From assembly GCA_017354895.1 (NCBI GenBank), contig CP071493.1, positions 1,240,001 through 1,304,000 on the forward strand: DNA of 64,000 nucleotides, written 5' to 3'. Position numbers and translations under genes: made by a program. A model generated the notes under the pieces. It worked only from the letters and a program-made list of their open reading frames with translations. It was not told the DNA's origin and ran no database searches. This stretch comes from Podospora comata. Taxonomy: Eukaryota; Ascomycota; Sordariomycetes; Sordariales; Podosporaceae. Positions 43,411-55,245 of the stretch are shown piece after piece (the first letter of the stretch is position 1; each line of letters opens with the position of its first letter).

Positions 43411-45409
43411 ATGCGCAACAAGCTTGTGAAAGCGAGGCCGAATTCCACAACTGCAAAGGCATTGGGTTTTTTTAACATACATCAGGATCGTGGTGACGGT
43501 GACGAACGCAGTATGTCTCTTCCGCCCCCTTTTTCATCCTCCCCTCCTGGAATGCTTGTCCATGGAAAAAAGGTGGTTCCTTTTGTGCCCGAGACACATG
43601 TCCCGGAGGTTGTGCGCAAGGTGTCGGCCTGCAGACAAGGATGGAGGCACTTGTGGGCTTTACGGATAGCTGCAGATTCGTTGTCTGTGTGGACGTGGTT
43701 GTTCAGGAAGAACAGAACTAGCTTATGCTAGTTGGGTTTAAAAAGTTGGAAGAAAACATACCGGACTGTGGAAGCTAATTTGGAGTGTGCATCTGGTTTA
43801 TTTCCAAACAGAAGTCTCCCCTTCATCATCTACGCGAAATTCCGTCGACGCACCGCTATCTTCCCCACGAACAGCAACCACAGTACCAGCCCCGAATCAA
43901 CAAGCACAAGCCGCCATCACCTCTCCACCTACTTCACCAAGCCCAACAAGCCGCACCAGATCCCCGCTGCCACCACCACAATCCCCTTCAAGCAATAATA
44001 ACAAGGCCGCGAGGCAACAGCAGGAAGACCCGCGCCCCTCGTTCCGAGCGACTCTGACCCCGGCGTCGGAAGCCACAATCAACTCTGCCATGTCACGAAC
44101 GGCCGCAGGATCAACAGCACCAAATACAAACGGAGTAAACGGCAAGGCAGCGCCACCAGCGCCGTCACCCTCGGCGGCCGCAACAACATCCTCTTCCTCC
44201 CTCTCCCCAAGCCGCATGAATTCCACCATCCGCGCGGTACCAAGTTTTGATCGTTCCTCCGCCGAAGACTCGAGCAGCGACGGCACAAACGCGACAACGT
44301 CGAGGAACTCTGCACTTTCGAGCTCGATCAACAGCACGGCGAGCATGTCTTCTTCCGAGTCGGCGGCGAACCTGACGCCCAACGGCGGTGGGCTCCACAA
44401 GATTCCGTCGGTGGGAAGGCTGCGACCTGGCCCGTCGGGGGCTTCGATTGGCGAGAATAGTTACAGTAACAGTGATCAGAACAGCACGCCAGGGACGAGA
44501 ACGCTGCGGTCATTTCCTAGCATGGGTGACATTCCGCAGCGGGGGAGCAGTATTAGTGCTACCGGTTACCCCGGCCCCAACGGTGGAGGAAGCCCGACTC
44601 CTAATGAGATGTCGCTTGCTGCTGGGGAGGCGCATCTCTCGGGGGGGTGGGACAACTCGGTGGGCAAGGCTGGGTTGGGGAAGACGGGGAGGGTGATCAA
44701 CCGGTTGGTGTCGGACAACGAGTCGTTGAAGAGGGACATCAAGATTGAGAGGTTGAGGGCGGAGGAGGCGAGGCAGCAGGCGCAGCTGCTGAAGGACCAG
44801 CTGGACAGGACGACGCGGGAGCACGAGAGCCAGATGCTGGATGTCAATGTCACCAAGACTTTGCTGGCGCGTAAGGAGCGGCAGGTGGAGGCGCTGCAGC
44901 AGACGGTGGAGCTGGAGCGGACGAGGGCTGTGTCGGCGACGGACAGGGAGAGGATCTGGAAGGAGGAGCTGGAGAAGGTCAGGGCCGAGTGCAAACGGCA
45001 GGTGGAGGAGGCGAATAATCAGGTTTTGCTGACGGACGGGCGGTATAACGCGCTTGCGAGCCACTGGGGCGGGGAGGGGGAGAGGTACAGGAAGAGGACG
45101 GACAAGATGAGGAAGGAGTTTGAGGAGCTGAGCGAGAAGAGGAGGGAGGATGACGAGAAGATTAGGAGGCACGAGCAGATGATTGATCAGATGTATGTGG
45201 AGATTGATGATTTGGAGAAGCAGAACAGGGCGCTGTGGGAGATGTTTGAGCGGTACAAGAAGGAGAAGGACGAGAGCTTGAGAGGGATGACGGAGGATAA
45301 TTTGAGGCAGGCGGAGGAGCTGCAGAGGACGATTGAGGAGGCGAAGGAGGCGAGGGATAAGTTGAGGTGGGCGTTGAATGTGAAGGAGAATGTCAAGGGG
45401 GCGAAATAA
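43411..45409 (+). CDS. She3-like coiled-coil adaptor
   Basis: Modelled as exons 43411-43510 and 43812-45409 (301-nt intron GTATGT...AAACAG, phase 1), 565 residues. The exon 1 contribution (MRNKLVKARPNSTTAK...) is less certain than the rest; an in-frame ATG at 43787 or 44089 could also be used. Residues to about 300 are Ser/Thr/Pro/Asn-rich and disordered. From GRVINRLVSDNESLKRDIKI to the end the protein is one long coiled coil with EEARQQAQLLKDQLDRTTRE and LWEMFERYKKEKDESLRGM, the pattern of the SWI5-dependent HO expression protein 3 (She3) family. Yeast She3 links the RNA-binding protein She2 to the myosin Myo4 for mRNA transport. The filamentous homologues lack studied cargo; a role in transport or polarity is inference. 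Confidence 0.82.
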
Positions 45410-45730
45410 GGGGTATCGACAGCCCAGCAACCCTCCCAGGTCGTTACTCTCAACTCTATTTCCGCTGCTCCGGGGCCTTTTTCTCTTTCAACACCACCCT
45501 TCTTATGACAATCTCGAAGTACATCACCTCGCAGCAAATACATTGTTCAACCCAAAAGACAGCCACCAGTTATCGACGGGCAAGCCAGACCGCATCTTCC
45601 TTCAGCTCATCAAGCGACCAAGCTCATTCATCGTCCAGCAAGGTTATTCCGGCAGAAAGGCGTTTCATTTGTTTTTATTTTTCGTTTTCTTTTCTTACAA
45701 CATCTACACGTTTCGAGTGTCTGGATACCC

Positions 45731-45784
<54 letters not shown>

Positions 45785-46846
45785 ACGAGCAGAGAAACGG
45801 GACCAGTATCATTTGTACCATCATAACCTCGACCATAGGTTTGAAGCTTTTTTCTTGTTACTTTAGTGTGTTGTTGTACAATTGGAGTTTGGTGGGTGGG
45901 AAAGGTTCGGGGGTAATGGATTCTAAACTTCTTTTATTATTATATCTTATTTGTGCGTGTGCGCTTTTCAACCCTGGACAGGAGTTTCGGGAGGGAAAGG
46001 GGTATCAGGGAAGGGAAACACACTTTTGGGAAATTCTTAATTTAAACTTTCTGAAGCGGGCAAAGCACACATTGACACTTTACATACGTGGCATATGGGG
46101 GGCCATAGTTGTTGGTTGTGTGTTGAGGAGGGGGGGTGAGATAGGGTTTGCGGGTGAATATACAGTTTGTTGACAAGAATCCTGTTTGTTGATTTTGGGT
46201 GATATGTGAGTGATGCAGTGATTGGGCCAAAGGTGACTGGTGTACCTCATGGGGTTGGTGACAGTGTAGTACTGGATTTCTTGATGTTGACTTTGGTGGG
46301 GCAAGTCGAAAGGGGGGGTTGTCAAGGCAACAAATTTGGGAAGAGGTGGCCAGCGACCAACGTTCGTTAAGGATGGAGTAGAAGGCTATCTGGAAGAGAT
46401 TCCGGAACATATACTTGAGATGCTGAAGCCAGGAGAAGCGTTTGCGCACGTCAACTGCGGGTATCCGAGCCGTTCCTGCCGCGTTTGGCTGCCTGATATA
46501 CGTGCCTGCCTGTGACAAACCTGGTTCCCCTCCGCTACGGCAGTCGTGGGAGCCCGATGGCTTCCAAGCTGTTTTGGTCGCTGGTTGGCGCCGAGGGGTA
46601 GTGATTGAATACTGCTTACGCTCTCGCCCTCCTTTTGTTTTTGTGGCTCAGCAGCCCCTCGTCAAGGTGTGTGCATTGCTCGTTCCGCGCGTCGCAACTC
46701 CCTTTGCCTACCTCGAACTGTTATTTTCGCTCTTTCCACCTTTAATCTGGGGCCTTGAGAGCAAAATCGACCTGACCTGACCTTTTCTTGTACGCGTGAA
46801 CCAACTAACTTGGCACCTCCCCAGTTCACCAGCCGAAGCCTGGACA
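45410..46846. other. Intergenic region with (GA)n
   Basis: 1.4 kb between the She3-like gene and the 947-residue protein gene. Competing frames through the repeat are artefacts of low complexity. No gene supported. Confidence 0.4.
45732..45782 (+). repeat. (AG)25 microsatellite
   Basis: An uninterrupted AG dinucleotide run of 51 bases, about 320 bases after the She3-like stop codon, probably in its 3' UTR or just beyond. Confidence 0.95.
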
Positions 46847-49800
46847 ATGGAGGAATACGTCGAGTTCTACCAGACCTCGTGCTGGTCCTATAAGCCCAAA
46901 GCGATCAAAAAGGTCATCGAGGAACTTGCTGCACAGCCAGTGGTGAGTTTGTCCTTCATCATTCTTTCTGTAACCTAGCACTAATTGCATATGCAGCACA
47001 ATGGGAGAGTAGAGGTCCTGTACGACCCCGAGCAACGATGGTTCAAGATCACCTGCCATCAAGACGACGCCGAGACTCTCCGCCGGCGATTTGCGGCTGT
47101 GGCTGCAGAGATCGAAGAGGATGCTCTTGGCTCCGACTACGAGAAGGTTCTAGGTTCAAGCTGCTACTTTGACGTATGATTTTTCTTGTCGCAGTCCTAC
47201 CGGAACCGTGTCGAAAAGTTGCTAATGATCGTAGACCGACATCGACAATGAATGGATTGCCGGTGAACAAGAGTACCTGAATCTTCTCCGGTCCCATGAG
47301 GCTGAATTCAAGGCGTATGCCTTCCCAACTGCGCTTGCCAGTTTCCAGTTCAAGACCTGCTGGGACTCCCTCGAGAAGCGAGAGGACGGACTTACCCTCG
47401 ATCATGTCGTGTCCGACGATAAACTGTCACAGATGGAACAAGAAACCAACGTGCGCATCGTGACAGACCTGGGCAAGTCACTGGTCTTCATCGGATCGCA
47501 CACCAAGGATTGCATCCACAAGGCCAAGGGAAAGCTGGACGTCCTGCTGGCCAGTAAAGTCAGCACCATTACCCTCCCCCTCCTTTAGCCAGGAGATCGT
47601 CTGCTCACAATTATCGATAGAACATGGCCCTCCTCTCTCTTCGAAATGACCATGTGCTTTTTACTGACAACTACGTCGATGAGAAACTCCGTCCAGGTTT
47701 CATGGTTGATCTCCGATACATGACCAATATTCACCCAAGACTTACCTCGTCGACATTGCTCGATCCAGTGACTGTCAGAAGGCTGGACGGGGCTTATTCG
47801 CGCATGTATGAACAAGGAGTTTCTCTGCGGCTATGCCCTTACAGTCACAAGAAAAAGTGGCATGTCTCCCTTCTTGGCCCTCACATTCCGGAGCCAAAGA
47901 CACAGCAGAGATACGTTTTGAGCAGCCGCCCGACCATGCTTGAGAAGGACTCAGATGAGCGCCCTATTACAGTGCCGGTGTCACAAGTACAAGCGAGAGC
48001 CACAACTACTGAGAGCCGGGTAGTTAGCTGGATGGAAGGTCTCTCGATAGCTCCCAGCTCTGAGCTTCGCAACAATAATCTCTCAGCTGAGCCCTGTGTG
48101 CACCCATTCGACCTTGAGCAAGATATTTTGGGTCCTCTAGTCGACGTTCCTGCGATATCCACTACCGCCAGTGCAACGGAACTCATAGATATGGACAGTT
48201 CTAGTGGTCTCGATGAGGCGGCTCTGAATACACCTGTTCGTCCGCCTCAGGATATTGTGGAAGTCCCAGCTCCACCGCTTATTACCGTCGCTCCTAGTGG
48301 TGAAAGTGGCCATTCTCAGCATTCTGGGTCAACTACAAGCTCCTTGATGGAATTCAGCGGCAAGTCCTCCTCCCCCAATAACTAGGTAACATAACTAACA
48401 GGCACCTGTAGATGATGATGTACCCACCCCGACACCTTTTAAATATCACGATGACTTCAGCACCAAACGCTTCCACGCCATGAACCAGCAGTCTGGTCAC
48501 ACTGCCAAGAAGGCAACCCCTGCGCCATCTGCCGTTTCGAAACCTGTGTCGAAGGCAACGCAGAAGACCTCAAACGTGGTGGGCATGGCGGCTCCAAGCT
48601 GGACATACGGCACTGTGCCTTTTGCCGAGAAGCTCAACATGGCTATCGCAAAGCTCCTTCACAAGGCACCTTACCGACGAGGCTGGGTTGAAGTGCGGGT
48701 AGAGTTTGGTCGTATCCTTCTGGGAGACTGTGATGAGAGCGCTCTGTCGTTCAATTCTGGACAGTCTGCTGCCGACGGCTGGGATAACCAAGTTGTTGTG
48801 TATATGTTGGAACAAGCCTCCCGGAAACTCGACACGGACAAGAGGCGCAAGGATCTTCGATTCACCAAAATCCTCACCACCCATGGATGCGATGCTGAGG
48901 CGCTTCTCAACATGTGGAATGATGGCAAGCAGATTTGGGATCCGGAGCAGCGCAAGGTTGACATCACATACGCTATTCATTGCGAGATGAAGCGCAAAGG
49001 GGAAGAAGAGTCGTACCGATTTGCTATTGAGGCACGCCAGAACGATACCGACTGTTCTGTGATGGTCAAGCCTTTCCACCCTATACATGATGGCGATGGA
49101 ATTGTACCCGTTTATGTCCATGGCTTGAGGCACAACTGGGATATGCGGGTCATGTTATCACATGTTGACCATGATGAGGTCGACAAGCGTGTCAGCCGCT
49201 TCGCCATGGCTGTTTTTAACAGTCTTCAGATTCGGTATGCTGCCTCTCCTTGACGCTTGTATAACTTGCTGACTAAACTGGCCAGCAGGGATAACAACGG
49301 CCCAAACCTCACCTTCTGCGTTCCCAACTACTCGGCGACTGTCACAGCTGTTAGAGCTCTCACCCGATGGTACTACCCGAGTATTGATAGACAAAATGAG
49401 CTTCAGATTACCGAGGTTGAGCAGCTTGACATGGATACGATCGAGGATATCCCCAACGCCGCTCCAGGAGAGAAAACCAAGAGGATTCATGCCCACCCAC
49501 GCCTTCCAAAAGCCTGTCAAATCAAGCAGCGCCAGGGTGACTTTGAGCGCTGGTACGAGGCCGCAGTGCTCTCGACCCAACTACAAGAATCTTGTCAGAT
49601 GAACTCTGGGCTCAAACTTGGAGATGCGGCCGCGTGGAGTCCAGAGGAGATGTATCGATATGGTGGTTTTACCACCCTGTATGGTCCTGCTATTGCCATG
49701 CTCAAACAAATGGACAAGATTGGTCAAAATGAAGACAACAATCTCTCAAGGGTGTTTGGAGACCTGCTGAAGCGGGCGAACGACCCCCCGCCTGGTGTTC

Positions 49801-49973
49801 CTGGGTCTTCTGGGCCTTCCAGTCAGCACTTGCGACCGCACTCCCACAGCCGTGGTAGCAACACTGATTTTTTATCTCGAGACGTGCGGTCAGTAGTCTC
49901 TGCTTCGACCAATGCGGCCTCGAGAACAACGACTGTGAGGAGCGAGAAGGGAGAGGCGGGTGAGATATGGTGA
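46847..49973 (+). CDS. Large unrecognised protein, KH-like segment
   Basis: Six exons, 46847-46942, 46997-47173, 47235-47558, 47621-48359, 48412-49234 and 49289-49973, all phase-consistent, 947 residues. Intron 4 (48360-48411) uses a GC donor (G|GCAAGT) with CTAAC and GTAG; reading on without it meets TAG at 48383. The ordered N-terminal part (about 1-310) starts MEEYVEFYQTSCWSYKPKAI and includes ETNVRIVTDLGKSLVFIGSH followed by TKDCIHKAKGKLDVLL, which resembles the second half of a KH domain. A Ser/Thr/Pro-rich linker covers about 340-530. A second ordered block (about 545-760) contains WTYGTVPFAEKLNMAIAKLL and a strand-rich region, and the C terminus is Ser/Arg-rich. I cannot name the family. 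RNA binding is a guess from the KH-like segment only. Confidence 0.8.
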
Positions 49974-51514
49974 AGATGGGTATTTGGACTTTGTAAATCT
50001 GAGCTCAATGTTGAGATGGAGGCTGATACTATGAGAGTAAGCTGTGCATGTAAGATTGTTAGCTATGGAAGGTATCAATAAAATGGAGCCATACTTTTCG
50101 GACACCTCATTTCTACTTGCCGGATCCTCCACCCACAGAAGGAAAAGCCTTTTAACTACATTTCTTGTACTTTTTAAAGAGAGGAAATATATTGGGGTAT
50201 TTTTTGACGTTTAATTCATATATTCAGTGTAAGATTTTATATAAAAGTAGTGTGAAAGTATGAAAGTAGTGTGAAAGTGTATTATTTATATACTAGTAAG
50301 ATCTTAATAACGAAGAGAAGACTACATTAATGTGATAGTTTTAAAAGATAAATAAATTCTTAAAAGATGTCACGGTTTTGGAAGACGGAACGGACCAATG
50401 AGATTGGGACCAGGGAGCGCGGCGGGGCTCACGGTCCACGGTCTCGAGGTCTATATGTACGGAGGAACTGGCTGGTGTAGATGGACAGTTCCGCAGTACG
50501 CAATAACAAGTCACAATCGTTGGTATCTAGACTGTTGTGATTGAGACAAGCCATTTATTGTACACTGTTTAGCTGTACCGAACCAGGATTGATCAGAAGT
50601 GCCTTTAACCAGTATTCCTTTCAGAAGTTCCAGATAGAGGTTCGTCACACTGGGTAGATATCTATAGTAACAGTAGCGGAGATTTTAGAAGCTAAATTTC
50701 TTAAGATTTTTACGTATAAATCCTAACCCCGGGATAGGAGGTATGTACAAGATAAGAGAGAACAACGTATAAGATCGGGAGGGCATATATGAGATGTTGC
50801 GGGAGGCGTCTCAATTAAGTCTCATTTATATATATATATATATATATTTAAATCTAAAGATTATGGGTGAAAGTGCTGTGGATGGGGGTCTGACAAGTTG
50901 AAATGGGGGTCCCGAAAAGTATTGCTCATAAAATGTTTTGATGTTTGTACTTTTTTACCATGGCCTACCAGCTTGCCTTGGGGAAAGTAGCCCCCCCAAA
51001 GCAAGGGAGCACGTGCTCAATCTGTGGTCTTCATTCCTTGGCAACTTTCTGGAATGTTCACCAGTTGCAGGGTAATATTGAAACTGTGCATTCCTTCCCC
51101 GGATTCTGATCGCCGGAACCATTTTAGCTGCAGGACATCCAACCGGTGAAGCTATGGCGTCATTGGGCTTTGGGTGCCACAGAGGCACAGAAAAGCCAAT
51201 TAACTCAGTTCTGAATCAAGCTTTTTCGGCATCGGGATCGGACACTGGGGGAGATGGCGCGATTGGAGTGCGTTTAGACGTTTTCCCCCGGATCTTGAGG
51301 GTGGGAAGACCCGGATTGGGGGTGGGATCGTCGTTTAACAATTGAGGTTACGGTTACGGTAGGACGACTGCACAAGTTGACAGCTGGTTTAAGGGCGGGG
51401 GAGTGAGGAAATGGGATATGAAACTGGCCTTTTTTTCATCTTTTCAATTTGTTTGTTACTATTTACATGTTTCTTGTGTTGTTGTTTGCGAGTTCTGAGG
51501 TGAAGTGAGTTAGC
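49974..51514. other. Intergenic region with AT-rich core
   Basis: The 3' UTR of the preceding gene, then an AT-rich block (50150-50880, listed separately), then a G-rich stretch from about 51150 that leads into the MFS gene's leader. No coding feature supported. Confidence 0.45.
50150..50880. repeat. AT-rich block, likely RIP-decayed repeat
   Basis: Base composition drops abruptly to AT-rich, with many TpA steps, no open frame, a small direct repeat (AAAGTAGTGTGAAAGT, near 50246-50278) and a (TA)n run near 50827-50847. In filamentous ascomycetes such islands are usually transposon remnants mutated by RIP, but no transposase or LTR was recognisable here. Confidence 0.4.
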
Positions 51515-53255
51515 ATGGTGGACAACAACGGTGCCATCACCGCAGCAAGCGGAAACAGCGACGGTGACGACAAGAAGGTTGGGGCTGGTGTAAACGGTGG
51601 GGGAGAAAATGAAAGAGACAACACCTCCTCCCTCTCTTCTGGCTCGGGCTCGGGGGAGTCCGACGACGCGATCCTGCCTAGGGGGCAGGTTGATCCTGTG
51701 TATGAGGAGAAGGCGAGGATTCTAAACCGGGCGGTAATGTTCCCCCCCCACTCTTCCCAATCATAATCATCACTAACTGAGAAAGCAGATCCAAGAAATA
51801 GGCATAGGACCCTACCAATACCTCCTCTTCGTCGTCGTCGGCTTCGGCTGGGCGAGTGACAACCTCTGGCCCGTCGCCACGTCCCTCATACTGCCCCCCA
51901 TCGCATTGGAATTCCTCCCTTCCCGCCCGGCATACCTCACCCTCGCGCAAAACATTGGGCTTTTGGCAGGGGCGATATTCTGGGGGTTTGGGTGTGATGT
52001 TTTTGGGAGGAAGTGGGCATTTAACCTCACGCTTGGGATCACGGCCGTGTTTGGGATGTGTGCTGCCTCCAGCCCAAACTTTGCGGCTATAGGGGTCTTT
52101 GCGAGCTTGTGGAGTTTTGGGGTGGGGGGAAATTTACCGGTGGACAGTGCGATCTTTTTGGAGTTTCTGCCGGGGAGTCATCAGTGGTTGTTGACTGTGT
52201 TAAGTGTGGACTGGGCGGTTGCGCAGGTGGTGGCTACGTTGGTTGCGTGGCCGCTTTTGGGCGGGATGACTTGTCAGGAGGGAGGAAACGGGGGTTGTGA
52301 GAGGGGGGAGAATATGGGGTGGAGGTGGTTTTTGATCGCGCTCGGGGGGTTGACGTTGTTGATGTTTGGGTTGAGGTTTGCGGCGTTCAAGATTTTTGAG
52401 AGTCCCAAGTTTTTGATGGGGCAGGGAAGGGACGAGGAGGCTGTGAGGGTGGTTCACGAGGTGGCGAGACGGAATGGGAGGGAGAGCGGGTTGACGGTGG
52501 AGGACTTGAGGAGGGTTGAGCCGGAGGGGTATGTGGCGAGGACGGATGTCAAGGTTGCCGTGAAGAGGAGGTTGGAGAATGTCAAGATGGAAAGGGTGAG
52601 GGTGTTGTTTTCGACGAGGAAGCTGGCGTGGTCGACGGGGTTGATTATGGCTATTTGGGCGTTTATTGGGTTGGGATATCCCCTTTACAATGCCTTCTTG
52701 CCGTATATTCAGGCCACGAGAGGAGCCGACTTTGGAGACGGGTCTACTTACCTGACATATCGTAACTCCCTCATCATTGCCGCTGTTGGCATCCCGGGAG
52801 CGCTTCTGGGAGGATATCTGGTCGAGCTGCCTCGCTTCGGCCGAAAAGGGACGCTGTCTTTGTCGACAGTCTTGACCGGAGTGTTTTTGTATTGCTCGAC
52901 AACGGCACTTGACTCCCATTCGCTACTCGGCTGGAACTGCGCGTTCAACTTTACGAGCAATGTGATGTACGCTGTTTTGTACAGTTTCACGCCAGAACTG
53001 TTTCCAACACCCCAAAGAGGGACGGGGAACGCTTTGACGGCTACGTGCAATCGAATTTTTGGCATCATGGCGGTGAGTCTTTCGTTGTTGTTGATTGTGT
53101 GGATGGAATTGACTGACAATCTGTAGCCTATTGTGGCCATGTTTGCGGATCTACGAACTGCTGCGCCGGTCTACACCAGCGGCGCTCTTTTTATCGCTGC
53201 CGGAGTTTTGGTTCTTTTGTTGCCATTTGAGTCAAGGGGGAAAGCGGCGTTATGA
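51515..53255 (+). CDS. MFS transporter, SV2/sugar-transporter type
   Basis: Three exons, 51515-51733, 51789-53072 and 53127-53255, 543 residues. A hydrophilic, Gly/Ser/Asp-rich N terminus (about 1-65) precedes about 12 hydrophobic segments. The MFS loop signature is seen as GCDVFGRKWAF after the second span, with a long central cytosolic loop (about 300-360) containing ESPKFLMGQGRDEEA, and FTPELFPTPQRGTGNAL and LPFESRGK near the end, both characteristic of the SV2/sugar-porter branch (compare PESPR and PETKG motifs). Such fungal transporters carry small organic solutes across the plasma membrane by proton symport; the substrate cannot be told from sequence. Both introns have normal signals; the last one is required to reach the final membrane span. 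Confidence 0.9.
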
Positions 53256-53596
53256 GCGGTTCTGAGGGGTAGCTTAGCCTCGTGATGTTGGACTTGACCG
53301 GCGTATTGGTTGAGGGGTAATGGACTTGGATATTATGATTGTAATGGCGAAAAGCAATGACATCTTGACTTTCTGAACCGAAGACTTGAGAGTAAAGGGT
53401 AGTTCTGTTAACCTTGTGGCTGCCTCGTGTTCCGTTATGCTCTTCCAGCGACCTAAATATACACATAATCGTCACATTCTTCTCCAAGATCCTACATCAG
53501 CCTTGCTTTCTCATTTTGTGCCATCATCCGTGATCTCATTCCATCCATTTGCTCCCCGTCACCCATCACCTTCATCCCTCGCACAATAACCAGTCC
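53256..53596. other. Convergent intergenic region
   Basis: 341 bases between two converging stop codons; 3' UTRs only, nothing else seen. Confidence 0.45.
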
Positions 53597-54103
53597 TTAA
53601 TGCAATGAAGCCCAAGCCCCGACCCCCAAAGCCCCCAACAGCATGCCCGTCCTTCCCAGATTCAACACCCCCCACCAATCCACCAGCTCCTTCGCTCCCT
53701 TCTCCTCACTCTCACTCACCACCACCGCACCACTCGTCTTCACCCTCGCAGTCAGATCCGCCTCTCTCTTCAGCAGCGCGTTATTAGTTCCCATCATCAG
53801 AGCCAAGGTATAAGGAATAATCCCCACGCTCAAACCTCCAGCTGTCGTCCAGAGGTTTCGATGAGCAGGTGACTTTGCAGCAAGGTAGAAAAACCCGATC
53901 GCCGAGAGGATGGACAAAGGCGGCATGTGGGATTTACCGGTTAGGAACATCTTCTTCCACTGCTGGAGCATGAGCGGGGTTGGGGAGGTAAGCAGCAAGG
54001 GGGTAATGAGGGTGGAGAAGGTGAGGGAGAGGCCGGTTGTGAAGGCTGTTAGGAGGAGGGTGGAGGTTTTGATGAGGGGGAGGGAAGGTTTGGAGAGGGA
54101 CAT
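53597..54103 (-). CDS. DUF1772 (anthrone oxygenase-like) membrane protein
   Basis: Intronless, 168 residues with about four hydrophobic segments. The family pattern is present: an N-terminal span with FTTGLSLTFS, WKKMFLTGKSHMPPLS after it, IIPYTLALMMGTNNALLKRE in the middle, and KELVDWWGVLNLGRTGMLLG near the end (the W..LN..R pattern of DUF1772). Some members act as cofactor-free anthrone oxygenases in polyketide pathways (HypC-type). No polyketide synthase lies nearby, so a biosynthetic role is not supported by context. It is the convergent neighbour of the MFS transporter. Confidence 0.85.
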   Translation of the reverse strand: MSLSKPSLPLIKTSTLLLTAFTTGLSLTFSTLITPLLLTSPTPLMLQQWKKMFLTGKSHMPPLSILSAIGFFYLAAKSPAHRNLWTTAGGLSVGIIPYTLALMMGTNNALLKREADLTARVKTSGAVVVSESEEKGAKELVDWWGVLNLGRTGMLLGALGVGAWASLH

Positions 54104-54348
54104 TTTGATGGGGTTTGAAAGAGGTCAACTTTGGGAAAAGTAATGGTTTTTGGAGGAGATGTAACAGAGGTGGTTGATGATGTTAACTGATAATTGTCGG
54201 ACAAAACGTTCAAAGTGGGGCACAAAGGTCCGGGCGGGATTGTCGGGATCGGCTGCTTTGGCTCCGGATGGCGGGACTCGGTGACCTATTCCCGTTCCGC
54301 CCGAAAGTGGTGGTGACCTCAGCACAGGTGCTCTCATGTTGTGTGCGT

Positions 54349-55245
54349 TCAGCCCAGCAGCACTGCGCTAGTGTATACATTTGGATCAGGCGCCGCACCT
54401 GCAGTGTTGGGTCCTGTGTCATTCTTCAAGAAGCAGTAATGTCCGGCTGGTCGGCAGATTGTTAGCAAGGCTTTTTCTTGGAGAAGTTAAGAGCCCAAAC
54501 CTACGCATTTTCACCAACGACACAGCTTGACAAAGGCTATCCCCTGGTGTAGGAACATTTTCAGCCAACGCAACACAGTATGAAAGATTGTACTCGGCGC
54601 AAATCTGGATGCACTGGTCCAGGCTCTCCACGCGGACTCGCAAAATATCGTGTAACCGATAAGATAGGTCCACATCGGAAAAGTCTGTTGAGCACAACTT
54701 CATAAAGCTTGCGTTTGAATAGGGCTTCCCGTTACCCTCGCGAGGTGTATATATCGTTCCGTTAAGCTCTGGGCAGCCGCCGTCTGTAGCCACAGTACCG
54801 ACCCTGAGATTGCTGGGAACTGTACTAGATGGGATTACACCACTCGATGTTACTGTTGCCATAGTTTCACCTGTGTTGCTTTTGGGGGGTATCGTGGTTG
54901 TTGGTTCTGATTGCGATGTGCTGTTACAGTCAAGTCAGTCCTCGAATGCTTTGCCAGCCAGGGTTTGCATACCTTGGTTGATGACTCGCCGCCAGCCCTC
55001 CAGCAAGACCGCCTCCAATTCCGCCTGCTAGTAATCACCACCAACCCGACCATGACTACCCAAAATACCTTCACCGGGAGCCCAAGAACCTTCGGCTGGT
55101 TTACCGGAGACTTTTCTTTGGTGGTGGATGTAATTTCATGGCCAAACGAAGCCCCAGAATATGGCCCATGATCTTGATGCTGCGGGTGTTCATGTGGTAT
55201 TGCCTCCAGCCCAGGACAATGGAGCGATTGTGTTGTTGGGCTCAT
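54349..55245 (-). pseudogene. Cys-rich single-pass membrane protein, frameshifted
   Basis: Exons 55245-54973, 54920-54505 and 54446-54349 rebuild a known Sordariomycete architecture: a cytosolic Pro/His-rich N terminus, a basic LGLPVKVFWVVMVGLVV membrane segment, a Gly/Ala-rich stretch, a Thr/Pro stalk, and a C-terminal Cys-rich apple/PAN-like domain (GGCPELNGTIYTP ... LCSTDFS ... LDQCIQICAEYNLSYCVAL ... HYCFLKNDTGPN ... YTSAVLLG). The membrane segment and the Gly-rich AGGIGGGLAGGLAASHQ that should follow lie in different frames: one extra base near 55025-55035 breaks exon 1. Downstream introns join correctly only in the second frame. So the gene is either recently inactivated or carries a sequence error. 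Function of intact relatives is unknown. Confidence 0.65.

Noticed and set aside
44510-45430. 306-codon minus-strand frame opposite the She3-like gene
   Set aside because: Leu/Pro-rich shadow of a coiled-coil coding region; the plus strand has clear heptad structure.
52200-52919. 239-codon minus-strand frame
   Set aside because: Shadow of the MFS transporter exon, rich in Gln/Pro/His with no family.
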